Positions 1 to 6,549 of a stretch of 53,690 nucleotides of DNA are shown here, one piece after another. The position numbers and the translations under genes are program-made. Source of the stretch: Enterococcus sp. ZJ1622 (GTDB lineage Bacteria > Bacillota > Bacilli > Lactobacillales > Enterococcaceae). The notes below the pieces were generated by a model that saw only the letters and a program-made list of their open reading frames with translations, had not been told where the DNA came from and did not search any database. The stretch's first letter is position 1; the number at the start of each line of letters is the position of its first letter. The stretch is from the NCBI RefSeq assembly GCF_011038845.1, contig NZ_JAAKDW010000016.1, positions 1 through 53,690 of the forward strand. The letters run 5' to 3'.

Positions 1-1
1 T

Positions 2-219
2 TCTAAACCAGGTTATCCGTGGGATAACGCTGTTACCGAAGCTTTTTTTAATATATGAAAAAAGAAGAATTAAACCGCCGTTCATTTCATTCAATCGAAG
101 AAGTACAGTTAGCTTGTTTCACTTACATTGAAGGATTCTATAACACCAAACGTCCTCATGGAACATTAGATATGCTTACACCAAATGAAAAGGAGGCTTT
201 TTACTTTGAAAGTCTTTAA
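2..219 (+). pseudogene. IS3-family (IS150-group-like) transposase OrfB, 3' end, frameshifted
   Basis: This is the C-terminal end of an rve/DDE integrase-type transposase. Frame 2 reads SKPGYPWDNAVTEAFF, the block around the last catalytic Glu. The frame is then broken near position 51, where a homopolymer run appears to lack one A. The next frame continues with YMKKEELNRR and the typical ending FYNTKRPHGTLDMLTPNEKE, stopping at 217-219. The window begins inside the gene, so the 5' part is unseen. The family call rests on these hallmark motifs. The frameshift could be genuine decay or a homopolymer sequencing error. Confidence 0.8.
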
Positions 220-231
220 GTATCTTCTCTT

Positions 232-262
232 TTTGTGTCTACTTTATTGACATCTATCCACT
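232..262 (+). repeat. Probable right terminal inverted repeat of the IS3-family element
   Basis: Just after the transposase stop, the sequence TGTCTACTTTATTGACA (about 237-253) looks like the terminal repeat of an IS150-group element. The exact end and any target duplication cannot be fixed because the left end lies outside the window. Confidence 0.45.
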
Positions 263-457
263 ACCTAGGAACACTTGTTCTAAAATTTTCAAATTTGCTT
301 TCATATGTTCACCACCATATTTTTCAAGTGAATGAGATAATTTCTTCCTCAAGCTTATCAGCATCTACGTAGATTTTAATTTCGCCACCTCTGCTATCTC
401 CCAAAATGGTTTCAATTTATAGAATTTCCGTACTTCACGACTCATGGAACGAACCAT
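262..457 (-). pseudogene. Decayed small gene interrupted by frameshifts next to the IS
   Basis: An ATG at 457 follows a good ribosome-binding site (AGGTGGG) and overlaps the end of the upstream 159-aa gene by 16 bases. The frame gives MVRSMSREVRKFYKLKPFW and soon stops. A second frame continues with GGEIKIYVDADKLEEE, and a third with SLEKYGGEHMKANLKILEQVF, running up to the IS end. Read together, these look like one protein of about 65 residues with two frameshifts, truncated by the IS. I do not recognise the family. The alternative is a real 30-codon ORF followed by chance coding. Confidence 0.35.
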
Positions 458-921
458 ACTTTCCCACCTTCTAAAACTTTGAATGTACTTTTTCGTTCCT
501 CTCTTAATGCTTCATTGACTTCTTCTTGACTCCAAGGAACAATCAATCGAACAGAATAGTCAACAATTAAATCAACAAATTCATAACGAAATCTGTTAAT
601 AGACACTACTTCATATGCTATCCCTTCCTTAAAAATGATAATTTCTCCTGTTTTGATTATTCGCTTATCATCTTTTGATTGGGTATAACGATCAGTTAAA
701 ACAGCTTCTTTTTTGTAATTACGATAATTACTTGGTTCTCCAACATTTTGAACTAAAACTTTTACCGTTAAACTTATAGACTTACTACCCCAAAGTTTCT
801 TAACTTCAAGAATGCGAATAACAATATACTTAGCACCCATATATTCAATGGATTCACCAATACTTACTTTTTCATTGAATCCCTCTTTATAAAGTTCCAT
901 AATCGCTAATAAACGATCCAT
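442..921 (-). CDS. Hypothetical protein, 159 aa, downstream of the Hfq-like gene
   Basis: I do not recognise this protein. The start at 921 (MDRLLAIMELYKEGFNEK) is chosen because AAAAAGGAG lies 8 bases upstream; the longer frame to 960 has no such site. The product looks soluble, rich in beta-strand-forming stretches (YIVIRILEV, SLTVKVLVQ, EIIIFKEGIAYEVVSI), with no signal peptide or membrane segment. It lies about 54 bases after the Hfq-like gene on the same strand, so the two probably share a transcript, and its end overlaps the start of a decayed third gene. Neighbouring RepE makes a plasmid-maintenance or accessory role plausible, but nothing in the sequence names one. Confidence 0.6.
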   Translation of the reverse strand: MDRLLAIMELYKEGFNEKVSIGESIEYMGAKYIVIRILEVKKLWGSKSISLTVKVLVQNVGEPSNYRNYKKEAVLTDRYTQSKDDKRIIKTGEIIIFKEGIAYEVVSINRFRYEFVDLIVDYSVRLIVPWSQEEVNEALREERKSTFKVLEGGKVWFVP

Positions 922-975
922 TTTTCCCACTCCTTTTTTACACAAAATCAAGAATTTCAATGCAAAAAAACATAC

Positions 976-1281
976 TTACTCAGAATCAAGATCTTCACAA
1001 CGGACATATTTCAATGCATGTTTAAAAAATGTCATATAATTCCCTGTTCGTTGATTACTTTTGTCTATTTGCTTTATCATGATATCGTACGTAGAAATAA
1101 AAGCTAAAATACCTTCTATTCGCTTGTTATCCATAGTCACAATTATTACTTTTTTATTTAAGAAAAAGTTTAATCCTGAAGGAGTTCGCTTCAGTCGTCG
1201 CTCATCCGTTTGCGTGTTTAATGGACCTTTGCTTTTCATTTTTAGTCGTTGCTCCTTGTTCGTTAACTTTTTATTTGTCAT
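976..1281 (-). CDS. Hfq/LSm-like small RNA-binding protein (candidate), 101 aa
   Basis: Residues 38-93 look like an Sm fold of the bacterial Hfq type. FFLN (39-42) leads into an Sm1-like stretch VIIVTMDNKRIEGILAF (45-61), followed by YDIMIK. The Sm2-like block FFKHALKYV (85-93) matches the Hfq signature (Y/F)KHA(I/L). Known Hfq proteins are about 70-100 aa hexamers that chaperone sRNAs. Here a basic tail of about 37 residues (rich in K and R) precedes the fold, and an insertion (IDKSNQRTGNYM) sits between Sm1 and Sm2. The start follows AAAGG with 10 bases of spacing. The gene lies downstream of an Inc18-type rep gene whose relatives are controlled by antisense RNA, so an RNA-chaperone role is attractive but unproven. 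The assignment is by eye. Confidence 0.6.
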   Translation of the reverse strand: MTNKKLTNKEQRLKMKSKGPLNTQTDERRLKRTPSGLNFFLNKKVIIVTMDNKRIEGILAFISTYDIMIKQIDKSNQRTGNYMTFFKHALKYVRCEDLDSE

Positions 1282-1826
1282 TTAGTCAATTCCTTTCTTT
1301 CCATCACGTTCCCGCTTGTAACTTCCTAGCCTTTTTTCGTTTGCTAGTTTGTCTTTTTTACTTGTGTTAACAGAAAAACAAAATGTCTGGCTTCGCAAGG
1401 TTTCTAGCGTTCGCAACCTCAAACTCGTAGAAAGAAAGAATCGCTCCCTTGAAAACGAGCGGACGATTGCTCGTCATCTTTTGTTTTCGTGCTAGCTGAG
1501 TCTTCGCAACTCTCCTTCCTAGTGTGTGCCTCACCCATCCAAACGCACCGCTTCTTCTAGCCGTACTATTTTAGGCGTTTTATCCTTCCTAAGCCCCGAA
1601 TAGGCACGCTGATCAGCTTAGAAAGTTCTGTTTGTATTCAATTGTCAAGGATCTGGAAAAATTATCAAAACCAGTTTACGTGTATTGCTTCAGTTCAACT
1701 CTAGTTCAAGAGATCCCTTCCACCCACAAATAATTACTATCTGCTTCGTGTCCGTGTGCTGCTTTCAATAGCTTTTCCTTTGCTAGTTTCACTAAACTAA
1801 CAAACGAAAAAAGGCTAGTTTTCGGG
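1282..1826. other. 545-bp non-coding stretch with inverted-repeat borders, possible control or origin-linked region
   Basis: I see no convincing gene here on either strand. It holds a 26-bp imperfect inverted repeat at its two ends (1326-1351 and 1793-1818), a hairpin ACGAGC...GCTCGT at 1455-1474, a palindrome GCTGATCAGC at 1608-1617, and several short TTCGCAA copies (near 1392, 1424 and 1503). Base composition is richer in G+C in the middle than in the flanking genes. Its position downstream of rep and the 96-aa gene suggests regulatory RNA, a partition or transfer site, or remnants. None of these is demonstrated. Confidence 0.5.
1326..1818. repeat. 26-bp inverted repeat pair flanking a non-coding segment
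   Basis: The left arm 1326-1343 reads CTAGCCTTTTTTCGTTTG. The right arm 1801-1818 is its exact reverse complement over 18 bases. Extending inward to 1351 and 1793 gives about 24 matches in 26. The arms are about 440 bp apart. Possible meanings are ends of a small non-autonomous element, paired terminators, or a plasmid structural site. Confidence 0.7.
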
Positions 1827-2117
1827 TCAATGAGTTTCTTTTATTCTTGCGTAATGCTCTCGTAAAATCATCAAGGGTTGTTGCGGACAACCACGATAAG
1901 CCACAATCTTTCCATTCAGAAAAATCGACTTAATTTGTGTGAAAAATAATTCTGCATCTTCATTAATTCCTAGCTCTCTTGTAACAATTACTTGCTTCTT
2001 TCCTGAATTATCCACAATAATCCGCTGAAGCTTCCGTTGAGAGACCCTCCATCGCTGGCGATTGAATAAAGTCACTTCACAACAAATTCTTTCTAAATAT
2101 AAAGGCGTTAATTCCAT
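1827..2117 (-). CDS. Small basic protein encoded just after repE, possibly PrgN-like
   Basis: This 96-aa protein begins MELTPLYLERICCEVTLFN. The ATG at 2117 is preceded by AAGGAGGGGGGG, so the longer frame to 2138 is rejected because its first codons overlap the ribosome-binding site. The protein is soluble and basic (QRWRVSQRKLQRIIVDN) with no membrane segment. It follows the replication gene by 57 bases on the same strand. Small proteins annotated as replication-control protein PrgN occur next to Inc18-type rep genes on enterococcal plasmids. I suspect this is one, but I recognise it by position rather than by a diagnostic motif. Confidence 0.5.
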   Translation of the reverse strand: MELTPLYLERICCEVTLFNRQRWRVSQRKLQRIIVDNSGKKQVIVTRELGINEDAELFFTQIKSIFLNGKIVAYRGCPQQPLMILREHYARIKETH

Positions 2118-2174
2118 CAAGCCCCCCCTCCTTATCATAGATATACTGTAAAAGGCAATTGGCGCATTTTACTT
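2118..2174 (-). other. Possible replication origin of the Inc18-type replicon
   Basis: In the Inc18/pAMbeta1 family the origin used by RepE lies immediately downstream of the rep stop codon. The equivalent position here is this 57-bp gap. It contains the ribosome-binding site of the next gene and the short AT-rich stretch TACAGTATATCTATGATA. I cannot see a conserved origin sequence with certainty, so this call rests on family position only. Confidence 0.3.
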
Positions 2175-3656
2175 TTAACCTGTATCAGCTTCAAATAAGT
2201 TCAATTGTTTGCTTCTACGATACGTTGCTAAAAAAGGTACTATCGTCGCTTCTAGTTCTTCATTTGTTAACAAGAACAATTGCTTCAAACGAGAAAGATA
2301 AACCTGTTGTTTCTCACGTGTACGTTGCAAACACTGCTTCACAAATGATCGTACAGACATCAATAGAATTCCTCCTCCTTTACCACGCTTACTTCGATAA
2401 AATACCTTATTTTCTTTTTTTAAGTCTTTCAAGAGTCGATCAAGGCTACGAGTAGGGATTCCAATTTTCTCCTGTAGTTCTTTTCTTGTACTCTCTATGT
2501 ATCCTTGTCCTTGAGCTTCTACTTGATTTAAGTAGTTCATGAGATCCGTTTTCCATTCTTGTTGGTGATTATATTTCCGTTGATCTCTTGACTTTTTGAA
2601 TTTCCACCATCCACGACGTTGAATGAATAACTCTTTCTCTTGGATATCTGGAGCAATCCATTCCTGGCACAATTCCAAGATAAAATCTCGTCGAGCTGCT
2701 CGATAATCACCGGAATAAGCACTCTTTATAATCGTTTCAACTTCTTTTTCAGCTAATGGCTCTTTCAAGCGTTCGTTAAATTCAAACATGTTGTACTCGC
2801 AAGTTTCTTGCCCATAACCAGAAGAAAAATAGGCAAGAGAAAGGGTGAAAATCACATTGTTTCTTCCTAAGCGACCTTCTCCTCCGATAATGTCGGCTTT
2901 TCGTAGTAACAAATCAAACCATGGTTCATCCACTTGGCGATATACTTTCTTCTCAGGAAAAACAATTAATTTCGCGTTTCTTTCTGCTTCACATCTGTGG
3001 TTAGAGGCTATTTTCATCGACCAATTGATCCACTCCGAAAATGAATACTGATTCTCTGATTCGTAAAATACAATATTTCTTTTATTCGGAAATCGAGCAA
3101 TACCAAAATGATTACACCCAATATCTACACCTACTAACTGTTTTGCCAGCTGTGATCGAATAGTCATAGAAATTCGCTTGGCTACTTCGATCACTTTAAA
3201 ATTGCTTTTGCGTGTGACATAAGCAGGTATACTTAATACAAAATAGACCTGATATCCAAAATCTGATTCTAAAATTAACGTTGGCATATAGCCTAGTTGA
3301 TCGATACACGCAAGAATGATTTCTCCTTGGTGATTTTCTTTTGAATCGATATCAACGACAAACGTATTGATTTGGCGTAAATTTTTTTCAAAATGTCCTT
3401 TAACAACTAAACGTTTCTCATCTGTGTATTCTCCATATCGATAGACATTTGGTGTCCAATGTGTAATTGTATCTGCTTGTTCTTCAATGGCTTCTATAGA
3501 AGTAATCACGACTCCTCTTGAAACAGATAAGGCTTCTTTAGAATAATAAATAAAAATCGAGCCTTTCTTTTCTTCTTCAACAAAGCCTACCGGCTTTAGT
3601 CGACTATTTTTAAACTTGTAAGTACGTAATCCATTCTTCAAAAAAAGATTAAGCAT
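2175..3656 (-). CDS. repE: Inc18-family replication initiator protein RepE/RepS/RepR
   Basis: This 493-aa protein initiates theta replication of Inc18 plasmids (pAMbeta1, pIP501 and pSM19035 relatives, about 497 aa), opening the origin and priming a PolI-dependent start. The family pattern is clear along its length: YKFKNSRLKP near the N-terminus, THWTPNVYRYGEY, NLRQINTFVVDID (archaeo-eukaryotic primase-like acidic motif), CNHFGIARFPN, the primase C-terminal region VDEPWFDLLL...GRNNVIFTLSLAYFSSGY and ETCEYNMFEFN. A winged-helix-like C-terminus ends in LNLFEADTG. The length suggests an intact protein. It is divergent from the textbook members, so a separate rep subtype is possible. The ribosome-binding site AAAGGAGAG lies just before ATG. 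A leader attenuator lies upstream. It adjoins chromosomal genes, which is unusual for a plasmid initiator. Confidence 0.92.
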   Translation of the reverse strand: MLNLFLKNGLRTYKFKNSRLKPVGFVEEEKKGSIFIYYSKEALSVSRGVVITSIEAIEEQADTITHWTPNVYRYGEYTDEKRLVVKGHFEKNLRQINTFVVDIDSKENHQGEIILACIDQLGYMPTLILESDFGYQVYFVLSIPAYVTRKSNFKVIEVAKRISMTIRSQLAKQLVGVDIGCNHFGIARFPNKRNIVFYESENQYSFSEWINWSMKIASNHRCEAERNAKLIVFPEKKVYRQVDEPWFDLLLRKADIIGGEGRLGRNNVIFTLSLAYFSSGYGQETCEYNMFEFNERLKEPLAEKEVETIIKSAYSGDYRAARRDFILELCQEWIAPDIQEKELFIQRRGWWKFKKSRDQRKYNHQQEWKTDLMNYLNQVEAQGQGYIESTRKELQEKIGIPTRSLDRLLKDLKKENKVFYRSKRGKGGGILLMSVRSFVKQCLQRTREKQQVYLSRLKQLFLLTNEELEATIVPFLATYRRSKQLNLFEADTG

Positions 3657-3689
3657 TTTTTCTCTCCTTTCTGTTTTGAAAATTTAGCA

Positions 3690-3732
3690 AACAAAAAAAC
3701 TCTGTATAAAGTTGCTTACACAGAGTTTTTAA
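3690..3732 (-). promoter_or_regulatory. Transcriptional attenuator hairpin in the rep leader
   Basis: Arms AAAAACTCTGT (3695-3705) and ACAGAGTTTTT (3720-3730) form a perfect 11-bp stem, which extends inward with TAA/TTA pairs. On the minus strand it is followed by seven T, some 35 bases before the rep start codon. Inc18 replicons (repR, repE) limit Rep synthesis by antisense-RNA-induced termination at just such a leader terminator. The antisense RNA itself is not identified here. Confidence 0.65.
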
Positions 3733-3768
3733 TCATTGTTATTTAATTTTTTCGAGAGAACTACATCC

Positions 3769-3784
3769 ATTAGAAAATTCTAAT
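3769..3784. promoter_or_regulatory. Small dyad in the rep upstream region, possible operator
   Basis: ATTAGAA and TTCTAAT form a 7-bp dyad separated by two bases, about 115 bases upstream of the rep start. Inc18 relatives use a CopR/CopF repressor at the rep promoter. No cop gene is visible here, so an operator role is a guess. Confidence 0.3.
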
Positions 3785-3874
3785 TTTAAAATTGACGCTC
3801 GGGCAAAAACTAGACACTTACTTTATTTTTTTATTCAACTGTTATCTGTAAGTCCATATATTCCTTTGTTCAGC

Positions 3875-4519
3875 TTAAGGCTGATTGTTATTTGCAGATT
3901 CAGTTTCCGTGTTTTGAGGCAAGCTGCTGGCTGTTTCACCCGACAACTCCGATTCGAGTTTCTTGATATTGGCTAAAGGCAGACGGTTCAGTTCTGGGAT
4001 CAATTCATCCGAAAGATTTTTCACCGTTCCTTTTCCGGCGACGATCCGGTTTGCTTCTTTTCCTTTATCAAAGAAAACAAACGTTACCTGGTCTTTGGCA
4101 ATCTGATATTTCTTTTCTAACCGAGAAACATCTGATACGATCGGATAATAATAGATCGGACGATTCAACTCACTCATTTTCTTCGGATCATCGAAAATCG
4201 AAAGTACTTCTTGATACGTTTCCCCTTTTGGCACACTGAACATCACGGAGATCGCTTTGCTTTCGGTAATCGTCTGATCTGCTTTGCTGTAATCGAACGG
4301 GCGGAGCCGATCGGAAGTGATCGTAGAATACACGAGACTCTCGACTTGTTCTTCTTTGATTTTTTCTGGCAGGAAAAACATCGCAGCTGCTAAGATCCCT
4401 GATAAAAAAAGAAAGAAGAATACCCGCCTGAAATATTTTTTTGGATCCGCATCAAACGCCGACAAAAACCGGTCATACGCTCCTTGAATTTTGAATTTGA
4501 ATTCTTCCCAGATAGCCAA
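3875..4519 (-). CDS. Membrane-anchored protein of unknown function
   Basis: This 214-aa product (from TTG 4519) has a short cytoplasmic N-terminus (FKIQGAYDRFLSAFDADPKKYFRR), one membrane segment (VFFFLFLSGILAAAMFFL), and an extracytoplasmic domain of about 150 residues (SVMFSVPKGETYQEVLSIFDDPKKM, QVTFVFFDKGKEANRIV). It ends in a low-complexity E/S/N/Q tail. The TTG start is preferred because AAAGGAAAGAGG lies directly upstream and an extended -10 promoter sits at 4551-4556, inside the longer ATG frame (to 4600). That outer frame would place the promoter within coding sequence. It is transcribed divergently from rqcH. I do not recognise the family. The outer domain could adopt a thioredoxin-like or ligand-binding fold, but no CxxC is present. 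Confidence 0.7.
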   Translation of the reverse strand: MAIWEEFKFKIQGAYDRFLSAFDADPKKYFRRVFFFLFLSGILAAAMFFLPEKIKEEQVESLVYSTITSDRLRPFDYSKADQTITESKAISVMFSVPKGETYQEVLSIFDDPKKMSELNRPIYYYPIVSDVSRLEKKYQIAKDQVTFVFFDKGKEANRIVAGKGTVKNLSDELIPELNRLPLANIKKLESELSGETASSLPQNTETESANNNQP

Positions 4520-4550
4520 CAGCCTCTTTCCTTTCTCTCTTATTTTCTCT

Positions 4551-4580
4551 ATTATACCAAAAAACACACGCACGACGAAA
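4551..4580 (-). promoter_or_regulatory. Extended -10 promoter for the membrane-anchored protein
   Basis: On the minus strand TGGTATAAT gives a TGn-extended -10 at 4551-4559, with a weak -35 (TTTCGT at 4575-4580). It lies about 30 bases upstream of the TTG start. Confidence 0.6.
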
Positions 4581-4664
4581 AAAACTGTCATTTTATTCAT
4601 TTTGATCCATTTTCTTTTCCATAAGGGTATTATAGGGTGGATACATGGACTAGATTGGCGGAGA

Positions 4665-4694
4665 TTGGTCTTTCTGCTGTTTTTTCGTTATAAT
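4665..4694 (+). promoter_or_regulatory. Promoter of rqcH
   Basis: TTGGTC (4665-4670), an 18-base spacer and TATAAT (4689-4694) precede the rqcH start by about 35 bases. The ribosome-binding site GAGG lies between. Confidence 0.65.
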
Positions 4695-4728
4695 GAATAT
4701 AATTATGAAAAGAAATGAGGAATGAATC

Positions 4729-6432
4729 ATGTCCTTTGATGGTGTATTTACTCATGCAATGGTCAATGAATTGCGTGATACTCTATTATCCGGCCGAATC
4801 TCAAAAATCCACCAGCCTTATGAAAATGAAGTTGTTCTGGTGATCCGTTCTCGGGGAACGAATCATCGTTTATTACTATCCGCACATCCTAGCTATGCTC
4901 GTGTGCAAATCACACAGATCGAGTATCAAAATCCGGATAACCCGCCAAATTTCGTCATGATGCTGCGCAAGTATCTTGATGGCGCGATCTTAGAAGAAAT
5001 CGAACAGATGAATAATGACCGAGTGATCCATTTTCACTTCGCCAAACGAGATGAACTAGGAGACTTGCAAAATATCATTTTGATTGTTGAGCTGATGGGA
5101 CGCCATAGTACGATCGTATTAGTCAATCGCAAGACCGGAAAGATCCTAGATGCGATCAAGCATATCGGCAGTTCCCAAAATACGTATCGTTCACTGCTTC
5201 CCGGCGTCGAATATATCGAGCCGCCTAAGCAAGAACAACTCAACCCATTCAGTACAGACAAAGAAAAAGTCTTCCAGCGTTTATCACAAACAGAGCTGAC
5301 ACCAAAAACACTTCAGCAGCAATTCCAAGGACTTGGTTTTGATACCGCTCAAGAACTCGTTGACCGTTTAACAAAACAGCCGAATGAAAAAATGTTGGTT
5401 TGGCAAGAATTCTTCTCTGCGGTAGCGACTTCGCCAACTCCTTCATATTATGAGCTGGAAAAGAAAGAATACTTTACACCGATTCCCTATCCGTTTTTTG
5501 CACAAGAAGCTGTAGACACACAAACCTATCCAACGCTTAGCGCATTGCTCGATGCTTATTATCATGAAAAAGCAGAAAAAGACCGAGCAAAACAACAAGG
5601 CGGCGAACTGATCCGAAAAATCGAGAACGAGCTGAAGCGTAACCGAACCAAACTCGAAAAACGCGAACAAACCTTGAAAGAATCTGAAAATGCCGAGGAT
5701 TACCGAAGAGACGGAGAATTACTGACTACTTTCATGACACAAGTCCCTCGTGGTGCATCAGAAGTGACATTACCGAATTATTATGAAGAAGACCGTCCGC
5801 TGACCATCAAGCTTGATCCTGCATTATCACCTAATCAAAATGCCCAGAAATATTTCCATCGCTATCAGAAACTGAAAAATGCGGTGAAACTGGTCGGAAA
5901 ACAGATCCAAGAAGCAAAGGATGAGATCCAGTATCTCGAATCTGTTCTTTCTCAGCTGGAGATCGCCGGACCAATGGATATCGAAGTGATCAAGGAAGAA
6001 CTGACTGCTGAGGGCTATCTGAAAAAGAAGACACAGAAAAAACAAAAGAAAAAGAAACCTTCGCAGCCCGATCAATACCTTTCTTCTGATGGTACAGTGA
6101 TCTTGGTCGGAAAAAACAATCTGCAAAATGATCAGTTAACGATGAAAACAGCCAAAAAAACAGATTATTGGCTTCATGCAAAGAATATCCCTGGTTCGCA
6201 TGTCATCATCAAAAGTGAACAGCCTTCAGATGAAACGATCACTGAAGCTGCAGAACTAGCGGCTTACTTTTCAAAATACCGATACTCTGCACAGGTACCA
6301 GTCGATTTGGTCCAAGTCAGACATATCCGCAAGCCAAATGGTGCAAAACCTGGTTACGTTATCTACGAAAATCAGAAAACAATCATCGTGACACCCGTAG
6401 AAGAAAAGATCCAATCAATGAAAAAAGAATGA
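4729..6432 (+). CDS. rqcH: RqcH/NFACT protein (PavA/Fnm fibronectin-binding homologue)
   Basis: This 567-aa NFACT-family protein is the bacterial Rqc2 homologue. It binds stalled 50S-peptidyl-tRNA complexes and recruits tRNA-Ala to add C-terminal alanine degrons. The same protein is called PavA in pneumococcus and Fnm in E. faecium for fibronectin binding. The NFACT-N domain covers about residues 4-300 and contains the Asp97-Arg98 pair (NNDRV) needed for tRNA recognition in B. subtilis RqcH. Helical coiled coils follow (about 285-440), then a lysine-rich hinge (KKKTQKKQKKKK) and the C-terminal NFACT-R domain with DYWLHAKNIPGSHVII (about 478-493). There is no signal peptide or LPxTG, so surface display would be non-classical. 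It is monocistronic, between its own promoter and a terminator. Confidence 0.93.
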   Translation: MSFDGVFTHAMVNELRDTLLSGRISKIHQPYENEVVLVIRSRGTNHRLLLSAHPSYARVQITQIEYQNPDNPPNFVMMLRKYLDGAILEEIEQMNNDRVIHFHFAKRDELGDLQNIILIVELMGRHSTIVLVNRKTGKILDAIKHIGSSQNTYRSLLPGVEYIEPPKQEQLNPFSTDKEKVFQRLSQTELTPKTLQQQFQGLGFDTAQELVDRLTKQPNEKMLVWQEFFSAVATSPTPSYYELEKKEYFTPIPYPFFAQEAVDTQTYPTLSALLDAYYHEKAEKDRAKQQGGELIRKIENELKRNRTKLEKREQTLKESENAEDYRRDGELLTTFMTQVPRGASEVTLPNYYEEDRPLTIKLDPALSPNQNAQKYFHRYQKLKNAVKLVGKQIQEAKDEIQYLESVLSQLEIAGPMDIEVIKEELTAEGYLKKKTQKKQKKKKPSQPDQYLSSDGTVILVGKNNLQNDQLTMKTAKKTDYWLHAKNIPGSHVIIKSEQPSDETITEAAELAAYFSKYRYSAQVPVDLVQVRHIRKPNGAKPGYVIYENQKTIIVTPVEEKIQSMKKE

Positions 6433-6450
6433 TTTTTCTTTAGTAAACAG

Positions 6451-6502
6451 AAAAACGGTCGTCAAGAAGTAAAAGAAACATTACTTCTGGCGATCGTTTT
6501 TT
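6451..6502. terminator. Bidirectional terminator between rqcH and the LysR gene
   Basis: CGGTCGTCAAGAAGTAA and TTACTTCTGGCGATCG form a long imperfect stem with TTTTTT on the right side and A-rich sequence on the left. It can end both converging transcripts. Confidence 0.75.
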
Positions 6503-6549
6503 GTATTCATACAGATAAGCTGCTGGATATTTCAGTCAAACGCACATAT

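Noticed and set aside
1061-1285. Plus-strand ORF opposite the Hfq-like gene
   Set aside because: No start signals; the minus-strand frame has a clear ribosome-binding site and a recognisable fold pattern.
1282-1826. CRISPR array in the non-coding segment
   Set aside because: Short repeated words are irregular in spacing and length; there are no direct repeats with uniform spacers and no cas genes.
3801-3836. Second IS end near 3811-3830 (ACTTACTTTATT resembling the right IS repeat)
   Set aside because: Only about ten bases match and the rest is T-rich; not enough to call an IS end.
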